Source: Magnetococcales bacterium
Lineage (GTDB): Bacteria > Pseudomonadota > Magnetococcia > Magnetococcales > Magnetaquicoccaceae
NCBI GenBank assembly: GCA_015234115.1
Contig: JADFWP010000022.1
Coordinates: 1 to 41,576 of the forward strand
Length of the DNA: 41,576 nucleotides
Direction of reading: 5' to 3'
Part shown: piece by piece, positions 6,701 to 14,712 of the stretch
Numbering within the stretch: the first letter of the stretch is position 1
Layout of the letters: each line of letters starts with the position of its first letter
Made by a program: the position numbers and the translations under genes
Notes under the pieces: generated by a model
Told to the model about the DNA's origin: nothing
Seen by the model: the letters and a program-made list of their open reading frames with translations, nothing else
Databases searched by the model: none

Positions 6701-8041
6701 CTACTCCCGTTCCAGTTTGAGGGTGAAGAGCAGTTCGGTGACATCGGTGGTCAGGTCGCTCTGGATCAGCCGGAAGCCGCGACTGGTCAGGTTGCCGACA
6801 AAGGTTTCGTGCTCCTGGCTGGCCTGGGAGAAGTCGTTGCGGAGGCGTCCTTTCAGGGTAAGCTGGATTCTGGAGCGGTCATCGGATTCGATGACGATCC
6901 GGTCCAGGGCGATTTGCCCGGTGTGGGCGCGGGAGAGATCGTTGAGCAGGGCTTGCAGGGTGGGAGCGGCCTTGAGGCGGCTGAGATTGTCGATGAAGGT
7001 GACCTGCTTCTGATACGACGGATCCACGGGATCGACCGGCTGCGCGATGCGGGTCTGGTTGGTGGTGAGTCGTTTGGCCTCGTCGGTCAGCAGCGCGGTG
7101 CGGACTTCCAGCCACAGGGCGCTCAAGATCAGCACCGCCACCATGCAGACTCCCACGAACGCAATTTGTGGCATCAGCCGCCAGGCCAGATAGTGCCAGC
7201 GGTCCAGGTCGGGCGAGGAGGAGTCGGCCACCGTGAGGTGGTCCAGCACCGCCGGAATGGAGGTGACCACAAAGGCGCCCTCCTCCATGGCAAAAGTTTG
7301 GGCGGGCAGAGGCTGGAAGGAGACCTGAAGATTCGTGGCCACGGTCTGCCCCCAGGCTGCGGCCCGCAATCGAGCCTCTTCTTCTTTGGCATTTTCTTCC
7401 TCTTCGCCGCCGATCAGCCAGCCGAAGTGGACGATGCCATCGAGTTTGCCTGCCGCGCTGGCGAGCAGGGCGCGAATCTCCTGGGTGACGGTTTCGGGCT
7501 GATTTTCCTTGGCGGCGCGGGTGTTGCCATAGCTGGAGATGCGACTGGCAGCCAGAATCTGGCCGGAGCGGCCCAGCAGCAGATCGACATGTCGGTCGTG
7601 TTCAAACAGCACCACGATGGTCTTGTTGGCCGAGAAGGCGCGTAGACAGGCGTGAACCAGGGCGTGAATCGAAAAGAGCAGGTGGTGTTCGTCGTCGTCG
7701 TGCGCTCGGTCTTCGTAGGCGCTGCACACTTCGGCCTCGACCGCCGTGAAATAGACCTCGGTGGAGGTTTTGCCCCGTGCCCGTTTCCAGTGGGAAAAGA
7801 GGCGGGCGTGTTCGTGGATGTCGCCGCTCTCCAGCAGACGGCGCTGGGCTACGAGTTCGGCGTAGGGTTTGGGGGCGTCCACGCTCATGAAGCGGGCGGC
7901 GGCTCCGCCGAAATCGCTCAGGATCCATTTGCTTCCCCGGATTTCACCCAGCGCGTCCACCCGTTCGGCCTTGTTGTCCCGCATGAGATGGGTCGTCCCA
8001 TCGAGATCCACGATCCATTGGTCCATCCAGGATTTTTTCAT
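6701..8041 (-). CDS. PilM/PilN (GspL)-like pilus assembly protein
   Basis: 446 residues in three parts: a cytoplasmic N-terminal region (1 to about 285) with strand-rich segments resembling the actin-like fold of PilM/GspL ('TIVVLFEHDRHVDLLLGRSGQIL'); one membrane span (about 290-311); and a periplasmic C-terminal region with a coiled coil and a PilN-like ferredoxin-type domain ending 'ELLFTLKLERE'. It would link the ATPase to the periplasmic alignment complex of a type IV pilus or type II secretion system. The PilO-like gene ends 14 bases upstream. An acidic Glu-rich insert lies near 213-223. Assignment is by architecture, not by strong motif. Confidence 0.65.
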   Translation of the reverse strand: MKKSWMDQWIVDLDGTTHLMRDNKAERVDALGEIRGSKWILSDFGGAAARFMSVDAPKPYAELVAQRRLLESGDIHEHARLFSHWKRARGKTSTEVYFTAVEAEVCSAYEDRAHDDDEHHLLFSIHALVHACLRAFSANKTIVVLFEHDRHVDLLLGRSGQILAASRISSYGNTRAAKENQPETVTQEIRALLASAAGKLDGIVHFGWLIGGEEEENAKEEEARLRAAAWGQTVATNLQVSFQPLPAQTFAMEEGAFVVTSIPAVLDHLTVADSSSPDLDRWHYLAWRLMPQIAFVGVCMVAVLILSALWLEVRTALLTDEAKRLTTNQTRIAQPVDPVDPSYQKQVTFIDNLSRLKAAPTLQALLNDLSRAHTGQIALDRIVIESDDRSRIQLTLKGRLRNDFSQASQEHETFVGNLTSRGFRLIQSDLTTDVTELLFTLKLERE

Positions 8042-8055
8042 CGGGTTGGGCGCCT

Positions 8056-8613
8056 TCAGTTCCGAGGAAAGAGCAGAAATTGACCGGACAGGGAGACGAG
8101 TACCTTCTCACCCGCGATGGGGGGCGGTTCGGTCCGGGAGGCTTGTGCGCCTCCGCCCGGTTTGCCCTGCATGAGATTCTGGAGACGGGCGGGGAGGAGT
8201 TCTTTGGCGAAGAGCGAGGTGATTTCCAGCCGCTTCGGCTTGAAGTAGAACCGGGGAGATGGTCCGGCCTGGGCCAGCAGCGCGCGGAGTTCCCGGGCGG
8301 AAAGCTCCTTGTCCCGGATATCGACCGTGTAGGTGGTCCAGCCTTGGAGTTCGCTCAGTCGCTGGGCTTCGACGGCCCGGATGAATTGGCGGACCTCTTC
8401 GGCCAACCGGTCGTTCTGCTGGTTTTTTTCGGTTTGTTGTTCCTGCTCGGCGCGCGTCCGTTTGGCGAGATCAAGCCGTTCTTTGGCGGCCATGAATTCC
8501 TGGTGGGCGTTTTTGACCCAGTGGCCACCCAGCGGCATGGTCACCAGGATCCCCACGGCCACATAAAAAGGAAACCGTCCCAGCAGGGCGATCAGGGGGT
8601 GAAGGATGTGCAT
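8056..8613 (-). CDS. PilO/GspM-like pilus assembly protein
   Basis: 185 residues from the ATG at 8613, which has GGAG 9 bases upstream; the in-frame ATG at 8628 is an alternative. One membrane span near the N-terminus (FPFYVAVGILVTMPLGG) is followed by a long Gln/Glu/Arg-rich coiled coil and a C-terminal domain ending in the strand pattern 'EKVLVSLSGQFLLF'. This is the PilO/GspM layout. It is the first gene of a three-gene minus-strand operon divergent from the pilin at 8823. It would dimerise with the PilN-like part of the next protein. Confidence 0.65.
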   Translation of the reverse strand: MHILHPLIALLGRFPFYVAVGILVTMPLGGHWVKNAHQEFMAAKERLDLAKRTRAEQEQQTEKNQQNDRLAEEVRQFIRAVEAQRLSELQGWTTYTVDIRDKELSARELRALLAQAGPSPRFYFKPKRLEITSLFAKELLPARLQNLMQGKPGGGAQASRTEPPPIAGEKVLVSLSGQFLLFPRN

Positions 8614-8731
8614 GTTTGGCGACTCCATGGGCAAACAAGGGATAATCAAGATAAGCAATCCACCCGCAGCCCGTCAACCCCTGGAGCGTGGCTGTGGATC
8701 CTGATTTGTGGAAGTGTGGATTGTTTTTTCG

Positions 8732-8759
8732 TTGACAACGGGAACCCTTGCTCTAAAAT
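8732..8759 (+). promoter_or_regulatory. sigma-70 promoter for the pilin gene
   Basis: A perfect TTGACA (8732-8737) and TAAAAT (8754-8759) are separated by 16 bases. The start would be near 8766, giving a leader of about 55 bases. This is the best vegetative promoter I found in the window and fits an abundantly made pilin. Confidence 0.7.
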
Positions 8760-8822
8760 AGATGATTAGTCTAAAAAAATCAAGTATGCACACCCTTTAC
8801 TCCATTTGTCGAGATACTTCCC

Positions 8823-9329
8823 ATGAATACCGCGCAAGCCGTTGTCCGGCAACGTCGGGAGGAGGGCTTTTCCCTCGTGGAAATGGCCATCGTCCTGGTC
8901 ATCATCGGCCTGATCGTCTCGGCCATTGCCGTGGGCAAAAGCACCATGGCCAAGGGCGAAGCCACCAAGGCCTTTCAGCAATACATCAATCCCTACATCC
9001 AGGCCGTGTTGAGCGCCTATCAGGGAACCGGCAGCGTCACCCTGAACGCCTCCACCCAGAAGGAACTCATGCCTTCGTACAAATATGGCGACGGCACCCT
9101 CGAACTGGATACCGCCAATACCAAAGCCACGGCTTCCGGTCAGTTGACCGTGGCCTTCAAACTGGTCGCGCTCTCGGGTGATCAGGGGTTGGAGTTGGCC
9201 AACGTTTTCCGCAACGCCCTCTCCGGCACCACCCTGGATGCCAATGGCTCCAGCACGGTCAATGCCAACGCCACGACCCTTTCCGCCACCTTCCGCGTTC
9301 CGGCCGTCAATATCTCCAGCGGTTCGTGA
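8823..9329 (+). CDS. type IV pilin / major pseudopilin-like protein
   Basis: 168 residues. A 15-residue leader ending in Gly15 is followed by FSLVEMAIVLVIIGLIVSAIA: the prepilin peptidase site (G/F), Glu at +5 and the hydrophobic N-terminal helix are all canonical. The remainder is Ala/Thr/Asn/Ser-rich with no Cys, so there is no disulphide loop. It is alone between a strong promoter and a perfect 20-bp terminator, as expected of a highly made structural subunit. It is divergent from the PilO/PilMN-like operon, which supports a shared system. Confidence 0.9.
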   Translation: MNTAQAVVRQRREEGFSLVEMAIVLVIIGLIVSAIAVGKSTMAKGEATKAFQQYINPYIQAVLSAYQGTGSVTLNASTQKELMPSYKYGDGTLELDTANTKATASGQLTVAFKLVALSGDQGLELANVFRNALSGTTLDANGSSTVNANATTLSATFRVPAVNISSGS

Positions 9330-9341
9330 CGTGATCCGTTC

Positions 9342-9393
9342 CAGATCTGGCCTTTTCAGGTTCTTTGTACCTGAAAAGGCCAGATCTGTTTTT
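9342..9393 (+). terminator. rho-independent terminator of the pilin gene
   Basis: A perfect 20-bp stem (9342-9361 with 9369-9388), a 7-base loop and five T residues, 12 bases after the pilin stop. It is one of the longest perfect stems in the window. Confidence 0.93.
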
Positions 9394-9471
9394 GCGTTAC
9401 TGTTTTTTCGGTTGTTGTCGTCCTGGTCATGTGCTGCGGTAACCTTTAATGAGCGTTGAAGGAGACGGATC

Positions 9472-10410
9472 GTGCGCATTTCGATGAAGGTGTTGGTGGC
9501 TTTGCTTGCGTTGTCGGTGTCGGGAACCGCTGTGGCTGCGCCCGCCAAAGAGAAGGTGTGCAAAAAACTGAGCAGCGATATGGCCATCGAGATGGGCACC
9601 GGGGTTTTGCATCGCGATGAGTTTTTTGCTCATTACAATGTCAGCGGTCCGAATGCTATCAAGGATGCCCAGGATCAGAACCACAACAAAATCCCGGACG
9701 CGGTTGAAGATGTCCTGACCCAGATGGTGGCCATGCGCGAGATGCTGGTTGCCAACGGCTTCATCCACCCGTTGCAACAGCCCCGTTACCAGCAGGTCAA
9801 GCAGATCCATGCCATCATGCTGCCGGTCAAAGGCAACGGTCGTGCGTTCGAGGAGCCGCGCACCATGCCGGATGGCACCTGCGCCATGGTCATTCACGTC
9901 GATATCGACCTTTCCGCCACCAATCTCACCCCGGCGCACGAGTTGTTCCATCTGTTCCAGTATGGATACACCATGTTCAAAAGGCCCTGGTATCTGGAAG
10001 GCATGGCCCGTTGGTCCGAGTCCATGTTGCGGGACAATCCGGTGAAAACCGATCCGATTCCTAAAAGTCTGCCGGAGTTGAATGCCCTGTTTGGCAAGAA
10101 ATACGATGCCAATCAGGTCTGGAATGCTTTGGCAGTGGGAGTGGATCCGGTGGGCAACATGAAAATTCCGGATTCCGTGGTGGAAATGCGTTATGTGTCG
10201 GGCAAAAAGGTGTTGCAGGATCGCAAATTGCCGGGCGTGGCCTTCATGAAGGCGGTGCTGGAAGGATTGGACAAGCTGGATGATCAGGTCAGCACGGCCA
10301 AGGGATTGCCTGTCAATGCCTGGCCCGAGGATTTCCAGCGCGACAGCAAACACGACATGCCCATCTGGAAAGTGGTCGAATCGGTCTATCAATCCATGCA
10401 TGGGCGTTGA
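9472..10410 (+). CDS. secreted metallopeptidase-like protein with HExxH and a calcium-site motif
   Basis: 312 residues from a GTG at 9472 with GGAG 7 bases upstream. The signal peptide ends near AVAA (residues 20-23). Residues 65-80 (DAQDQNHNKIPDAVED) match the D-x-N-x-N-x-IPD-x-x-E calcium site found in secreted proteins. Residues 156-160 are HELFH, and 'WYLEGMARWSE' (173-183) follows, with Glu176 as the likely third zinc ligand. The HExxH plus W..EG.A.W.E pattern is that of the MXAN_6640-type putative zinc peptidases. Substrate is unknown. It sits between two blocks of pilus genes but has its own spacing and no operon partner. Confidence 0.7.
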   Translation: MRISMKVLVALLALSVSGTAVAAPAKEKVCKKLSSDMAIEMGTGVLHRDEFFAHYNVSGPNAIKDAQDQNHNKIPDAVEDVLTQMVAMREMLVANGFIHPLQQPRYQQVKQIHAIMLPVKGNGRAFEEPRTMPDGTCAMVIHVDIDLSATNLTPAHELFHLFQYGYTMFKRPWYLEGMARWSESMLRDNPVKTDPIPKSLPELNALFGKKYDANQVWNALAVGVDPVGNMKIPDSVVEMRYVSGKKVLQDRKLPGVAFMKAVLEGLDKLDDQVSTAKGLPVNAWPEDFQRDSKHDMPIWKVVESVYQSMHGR

Positions 10411-10430
10411 ATCTGACGGCAAATGGTCAG

Positions 10431-10590
10431 TGTGGGGTCCAGGGGCCAATGGCCCCTGGTGGGGTCCAGGGGCGAAGCCCTTGGGACTTTGGCCTTTTGC
10501 GCGCGTTGCCGCAGGCGCGCCCTCCGGTCGCCGCAGGCGACGCCTTGGGGCAAAAAACTCCGTATCCCGAGATGGTTGCGGTTTAAACTG
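10431..10590. repeat. type B dispersed repeat, direct copy
   Basis: Same block order as at 6158-6322, with near identity through the GGGGTCC, GGGGCGAAGCCC and GTCGCC blocks. Together with the inverted copy that follows it forms an inverted repeat of about 300 bp whose centre is a GTTTAAAC at 10581-10588. Confidence 0.88.
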
Positions 10591-10603
10591 CAACCATCTC
10601 GGG
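10566..10603. repeat. 38-bp palindrome at the centre of two type B repeats
   Basis: CCCGAGATGGTTGC and its complement flank GTTTAAAC; 18 of 19 base pairs match, with one mismatch (10580/10589). This is the junction of the direct and inverted type B copies. A structure of this size can extrude as a cruciform or form a stable RNA hairpin. Confidence 0.9.
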
Positions 10604-10735
10604 CTGCTGAATTTCTGGCCCAGGCGTCGCCTGCGGCGACCGGGAGGCGCGCTGCTGGAAAAGCGCGCCAAAGTCCCAAGGGCTTCGCCCCTGGACCCTA
10701 CCAGGGGGATAATCCCCCTGGACCCCTATTAATAA
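10589..10735. repeat. type B dispersed repeat, inverted copy
   Basis: The reverse complement of this stretch reads through the same GGGGTCC, GGGGCGAAGCCC and GTCGCCGCAGGCGAC blocks as 10431-10590, with differences in the GCGC region and in the first hairpin. No gene is present. Confidence 0.85.
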
Positions 10736-10759
10736 ACGACGTATCCCGAGAGGGGTGCG

Positions 10760-10812
10760 GTTTGAAGTCAAAACCCTGGGGGATGAATCCCCCAGACCCC
10801 CTCTTTTCTTTC
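10760..10812. repeat. type A dispersed repeat, half copy
   Basis: TTTGAAGTCAAAACCCTGG, a GC hairpin around GATGAATC and a pyrimidine-rich end. It lies about 45 bases upstream of the start codon of the ATP-grasp gene, within or next to where its promoter should be. Confidence 0.8.
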
Positions 10813-10855
10813 AATGGTTTTTTTCCCCTTTCTCCGCGTTCAATGGGTCGGATTC

Positions 10856-13705
10856 ATGTCTCTTCCTCTGTTGTTCTCACAGGCGCGTCCGCTGCTGGTC
10901 AGCCATTTCCAGAATCAAACCATCGGGCTGCCCGCACCTCATCCGGCCTGCACCCTCTTTTTCTCCCTGTGCGACCGGAAAAATCGCGCCCAGGTGCTCC
11001 ATGTTTCGGGCAATGACTTTGCCAGTGTCTGGAAGAACGGAGTCGCCCTTTGCATGAACCTGGCCAAACGCCAGAAATTCAATCCGGTCTGGCTGCGCAT
11101 CGACTGGATCACCGCCATCGAATCCATCCCATGGAGCGGATTCCATGTCCGTCTGGCCAAAACCAAACGCAACTATTTCCGCCATGGCCTGGCCCTGGAT
11201 CCTGGCCTGAAGATCGCCTTTCTCGAACAGGAACTCCATGCCAACGCCATGCTCTACGGCGGCGACGAGTTCGAGGAGGGACGCCTCAACTCCGGCAATT
11301 TCACCCGCTATGCCACGGCCCGTTATGGCAAGAACTTCACCCCGGACTTCACCCCCACCAATACCGTCCATCTCCTGACCACCGAAGGTCTGTTCGTGGC
11401 CGTGGATGCCGCGCTGGCCGCATTGCCCGGTGGCGCGACCCCCCAATGGCTGCCCCATCACCGCCTGGATGGCGGACGCCGCGCCATCGCGCCATTGAAT
11501 GCCGATCAGGTGCTGGCCCTCATCGATTCCAGTTCCGCTTTTCTCGGCAAACAGGTCAAACCCGATGGCCAGTTCATTTATGGCCATTTTCCCTGCTTCG
11601 GACGCCAGATCGCCACCTATAACGCCCTGCGCCACGCCAGCTCGATCTATTCCATGCTCGAAGGATGGGAACTGACCCGCCGGGAACCCCTCCTGGCCGC
11701 CATTCAGCGCGCTCTGGACTACCTGACCACCCGGTTGATCCGCCTCTATCCCCAGCCCGATGGCAGCGCACTGGCCTTTGTGGTCGATACCGGCGAGGAG
11801 ATCAAGCTCGGCGCCAATGCCGTGGCCATTCTGGCCTTGGTGAAATATCAGGAGTTGACCGGGGATGATTGCCATCAATCCCTCCTGGAACAACTCGCCC
11901 TGGGGATCCGGTTTTTTCAGGATCCGGAGAGCGGCCAGTTCGTGCATGTGCTGCATGCCGCCGACCTGACGCTCAAGGATCGGTTCCGCATCATCTATTA
12001 CGATGGCGAGGCTGCCTTCGGTTTGATGCGCCTCTACGGACTCACCCGCGATCCCCGCTGGCTTGCCATCGTCGAAAAGGCGTTCGAATATTTTCTCAAG
12101 GCCGATCACTGGAAAGCCCATGACCACTGGCTCTCCTACTGTTCCAACGAACTGGTGCGCCACCAGCCGGACGAAAAATATTTCCGCTTCGGCGTTCAGA
12201 ACATCACCGGCCATCTGGATTTCATTCTCTACCGCGAGACCACCTATCCCACGCTGCTGGAACTCTCCATGGCCTTTGAGCAGATGCTGGAACGGCTGGA
12301 ACATGCCCCGGAGCGGGAGAGCGTCCTGCGCGGCCTGAACCTGAACAAATTCTACCGCGCCATGCACCACCGCGCCCATTATCTGCTCAACGGTTTTTTC
12401 TGGCCCGAACTGGCCATGTATTTCGCCAAACCGTCCAGCGTGGTCGGGAGCTTCTTCATTCGTCATCACACCTTCCGGGTGCGCATCGACGATATCGAAC
12501 ACTATCTCTCCGGCTATGTCGCCTACTGGAAGTACCTGCAACGGGGTCAGCCGCGCCTGGTGCCGGAAGAGGAGGCGCCGTCCGTCGAACAGGAGCCGTC
12601 GGCCATCCGCCAGGAAAACCGGGAGCAGGAAAACCGGGAGCAGGAAAATCCGGAGCAGGAAAATCGGGAGCAGGAAAACCGGGAAGAGATCGGTTTGTTG
12701 CGTTTTCCCGACAATCCGGTCGATTTCGTCGAGGTGCTGGCCTTGGCCCAGGAGTGTCAGCTCCGGGGGATCGCCACCACCTATTTTTCCTATCGTCGTC
12801 TGGGCGCCCAACCGGGTGAGACGCTTGGCTACCGCTTTCAGAACGGCGCCTGGATCAAGGGCAAATATCCTCTGCCGCGTCTGATCGACAACTCTCCCCC
12901 CCGTGATTCCCAGGACCGGGCCAAGGCGCGCGCCCTGGAGCCGGCCTCCACGTTGATTCTGCACGATATCGAAGGCAAGCGCAAAACCCTGCCCTTTCTC
13001 AAAGAGGATCCCCGGACCAGCGCATTGGTGATCCCCTCCGAGGTGTTGACCCTCGATGCGCTGAAACAGGCGTTTCAGAGCGTGGACCGGGTGATCATCA
13101 AACCGTTCACCTCCAACCGGGGACGGAATGTCTTTCTGATCGTTCAGGAGGAGCGGGATCGCTACACCATCCTGGAGAACGAAACCCTCCAGAGTGTCGA
13201 TGGCATGGGATTGGGGTTGTTTCTGGGGGATAAATGCGCCGGAACCTACATGCTGCAACGCTACATCCGCAGCATGAACGAGGAGGGCAAGCCGTTTGAT
13301 ATCCGTGTGCCGGTCTTTCGCGGCCAGAGCGGCCTATGGCGGATTCCCAAGATCTATGTGCGGTGCGGGGCGGGTCACGTCACCTCGAATCTGGCCACCG
13401 GGGGCGCCTCTCACGATGTGGAACCCTTCTTGAGCCGGATGTACGATGCCGCTCAATGCCGCGCCCTGATCGCCGAACTGGAGGCTGCTGCCATGCGGGT
13501 CGCCGAGGTGTTGCAGGAGCGGTATGATTTTGTCATCGATTCTTTGGGCTGCGATTTCGCCGTGGAGCAGGGCAGGCTCTATCTCTTCGAGGTGAATGGC
13601 TATCCCGGCATCAAGGGGTGTCTGGAGCCGGCGGTTTTGGCGAAGGTGGATTATTATCAATACCTGCTGGAGCGGATGAGAGCCGCGAACTCCCCGTCAG
13701 CCTGA
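10856..13705 (+). CDS. large protein with helical-repeat middle and YheC/YheD-like ATP-grasp domain
   Basis: 949 residues from the ATG at 10856. Residues 1-190 hold a conserved-looking 'LLFSQARPLLVSHF' opening as in YheC/YheD proteins. Residues about 200-560 are helix-rich with aromatic and Gly turns ('SAFLGKQVKPDGQFIYGHFP', 'LRHASSIYSMLEGWEL', 'YYDGEAAFGLMRLYG'), resembling an alpha/alpha toroid of glycosidase or epimerase type. A Gln/Glu/Asn/Arg linker made of a five-residue repeat spans about 585-611. The ATP-grasp domain occupies about 740-940: 'VIIKPFTSNRGRNVFLI', 'YMLQRYIRSMN', 'FDIRVPVFRG' and a terminal 'FEVNGYPGIKG' with the metal-binding Glu/Asn. It should make an acyl-phosphate ligation product, but the substrate is unknown. 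The 3' end overlaps the convergent pseudopilin gene by 95 bases. Confidence 0.72.
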   Translation: MSLPLLFSQARPLLVSHFQNQTIGLPAPHPACTLFFSLCDRKNRAQVLHVSGNDFASVWKNGVALCMNLAKRQKFNPVWLRIDWITAIESIPWSGFHVRLAKTKRNYFRHGLALDPGLKIAFLEQELHANAMLYGGDEFEEGRLNSGNFTRYATARYGKNFTPDFTPTNTVHLLTTEGLFVAVDAALAALPGGATPQWLPHHRLDGGRRAIAPLNADQVLALIDSSSAFLGKQVKPDGQFIYGHFPCFGRQIATYNALRHASSIYSMLEGWELTRREPLLAAIQRALDYLTTRLIRLYPQPDGSALAFVVDTGEEIKLGANAVAILALVKYQELTGDDCHQSLLEQLALGIRFFQDPESGQFVHVLHAADLTLKDRFRIIYYDGEAAFGLMRLYGLTRDPRWLAIVEKAFEYFLKADHWKAHDHWLSYCSNELVRHQPDEKYFRFGVQNITGHLDFILYRETTYPTLLELSMAFEQMLERLEHAPERESVLRGLNLNKFYRAMHHRAHYLLNGFFWPELAMYFAKPSSVVGSFFIRHHTFRVRIDDIEHYLSGYVAYWKYLQRGQPRLVPEEEAPSVEQEPSAIRQENREQENREQENPEQENREQENREEIGLLRFPDNPVDFVEVLALAQECQLRGIATTYFSYRRLGAQPGETLGYRFQNGAWIKGKYPLPRLIDNSPPRDSQDRAKARALEPASTLILHDIEGKRKTLPFLKEDPRTSALVIPSEVLTLDALKQAFQSVDRVIIKPFTSNRGRNVFLIVQEERDRYTILENETLQSVDGMGLGLFLGDKCAGTYMLQRYIRSMNEEGKPFDIRVPVFRGQSGLWRIPKIYVRCGAGHVTSNLATGGASHDVEPFLSRMYDAAQCRALIAELEAAAMRVAEVLQERYDFVIDSLGCDFAVEQGRLYLFEVNGYPGIKGCLEPAVLAKVDYYQYLLERMRAANSPSA
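12611..12685. repeat. five tandem 15-bp units in the ATP-grasp gene
   Basis: Five copies of CAGGAAAACCGGGAG with one or two substitutions each encode a QENRE repeat. The period is a multiple of three, so length changes keep the frame. It forms a charged linker between the helical region and the C-terminal part. Confidence 0.95.
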
Positions 13706-14699
13706 CCGGGGTTTCGCCGGAGGCCAGCGCCGGTTTGATCGTCATCCGGAACAGGCGGTTGACCGACCGGCCCGTTTGATCTTGCAGGAACAGGCGCAGC
13801 GGATAGGATTTTCCCCCCTGGCCATCTCCGGCATCGAAGGGCGCGCTGCCGGTCAGGTGCAGCACTGGGACCGCTGAGGTTGTGAAGCTCTCCGGCGTGC
13901 GACACTGGCCGTCCGCTCTCACCGTGACCGCTTCCGGCGGGGTGAAACGGAGGTGGTCGTACCATGGCCCATCCTTCATCAAGGCCGCGCTCTCCACACA
14001 CCACTGCACCGCTGTGCTGTCACCGCCCTCCCAGGCGCTGAAGGTGACCGTACCATAACGCTGTCCTTCAAAGCCGATCGGCATGCCATCGGTTGCAATG
14101 GTCAGAATCGGTTCTTCCGCTTTTTCGCATCCCGTTCGGCTGCGCAATTCGTCGAGCGTCACCCAGGCCAACAGATCATCCAGATCGTCCGAGCTGTCGT
14201 CGGGCGTGCCTTGCGCGCTGTAAGGCGGATTGGGGATGCGCGTGGCGGTTGCGACCCGTCCGGGAATTTTGTCCGGCTGGGCCGCGACCTGATTGATGCG
14301 ACCATTCCGGCCTGGACTCCAGATCACCAGCGCCACGTTGTGCCGCTCCTCCACCGCAAGCCGGGTGGTGTCGTGGCGACAGAGCGCCTGCCGGGCGGTC
14401 AGGCGTTCATCCACCGCGTATTGAATGGGATTTTGATACCCGTCGAGCGCCTGGGGAACCACGGTGTCGAACTGCTCGGGCGCGGGCAGGTGGCCATGGG
14501 CAAGGGCATAACCGATCAGGGCGTTTTTGTCGGCCCGCAAATGAGCAACGGTTTTGGCGCGGGCATTTCTTTCCAGATCGGGCAGCAGGAACAACAGGGT
14601 CGTCGAGAGGGTCACCCCCAGCACCATCAGCATCAGGGCCAGACCGATCAGGCTGAATCCGGCAGTGCCCTGGTGTGGTTTCTGTGCGGTCCCCGGCAT
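13611..14699 (-). CDS. pseudopilin-like protein lacking Glu at +5, with C-terminal Ig-like part
   Basis: 362 residues from the ATG at 14699 (GGGGTG about 7 bases upstream); an ATG at 14726 inside the previous gene is the alternative. After a short leader comes G/FSLIGLALMLMVLGVTLS, a prepilin peptidase site and hydrophobic helix, but position +5 is Gly, not Glu, as in tip pseudopilins of the GspK kind. It is far longer than a major pilin. The middle resembles its upstream neighbour ('NPIQYAVDERLTARQALC', 'VALVIWSPGRNG'), followed by an 'IGFEGQRYGTVTFSA' segment like a He_PIG/Ig-type repeat. The C-terminus is Pro-rich. Likely a minor or tip subunit. Confidence 0.7.
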   Translation of the reverse strand: MPGTAQKPHQGTAGFSLIGLALMLMVLGVTLSTTLLFLLPDLERNARAKTVAHLRADKNALIGYALAHGHLPAPEQFDTVVPQALDGYQNPIQYAVDERLTARQALCRHDTTRLAVEERHNVALVIWSPGRNGRINQVAAQPDKIPGRVATATRIPNPPYSAQGTPDDSSDDLDDLLAWVTLDELRSRTGCEKAEEPILTIATDGMPIGFEGQRYGTVTFSAWEGGDSTAVQWCVESAALMKDGPWYDHLRFTPPEAVTVRADGQCRTPESFTTSAVPVLHLTGSAPFDAGDGQGGKSYPLRLFLQDQTGRSVNRLFRMTIKPALASGETPVRLTGSSRLSSAPAGIDNNPPSPKPPAPDTP

Positions 14700-14712
14700 G
14701 ACGGTCACCCCG

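Noticed and set aside
10431..10735. Insertion sequence or CRISPR array
   Set aside because: No transposase frame, no regular spacers; the repeats are palindromic blocks, not repeat-spacer units.
10877..13258. 793-residue minus-strand frame over the ATP-grasp gene
   Set aside because: It is antisense to a protein with clear motifs and has no recognisable domain.
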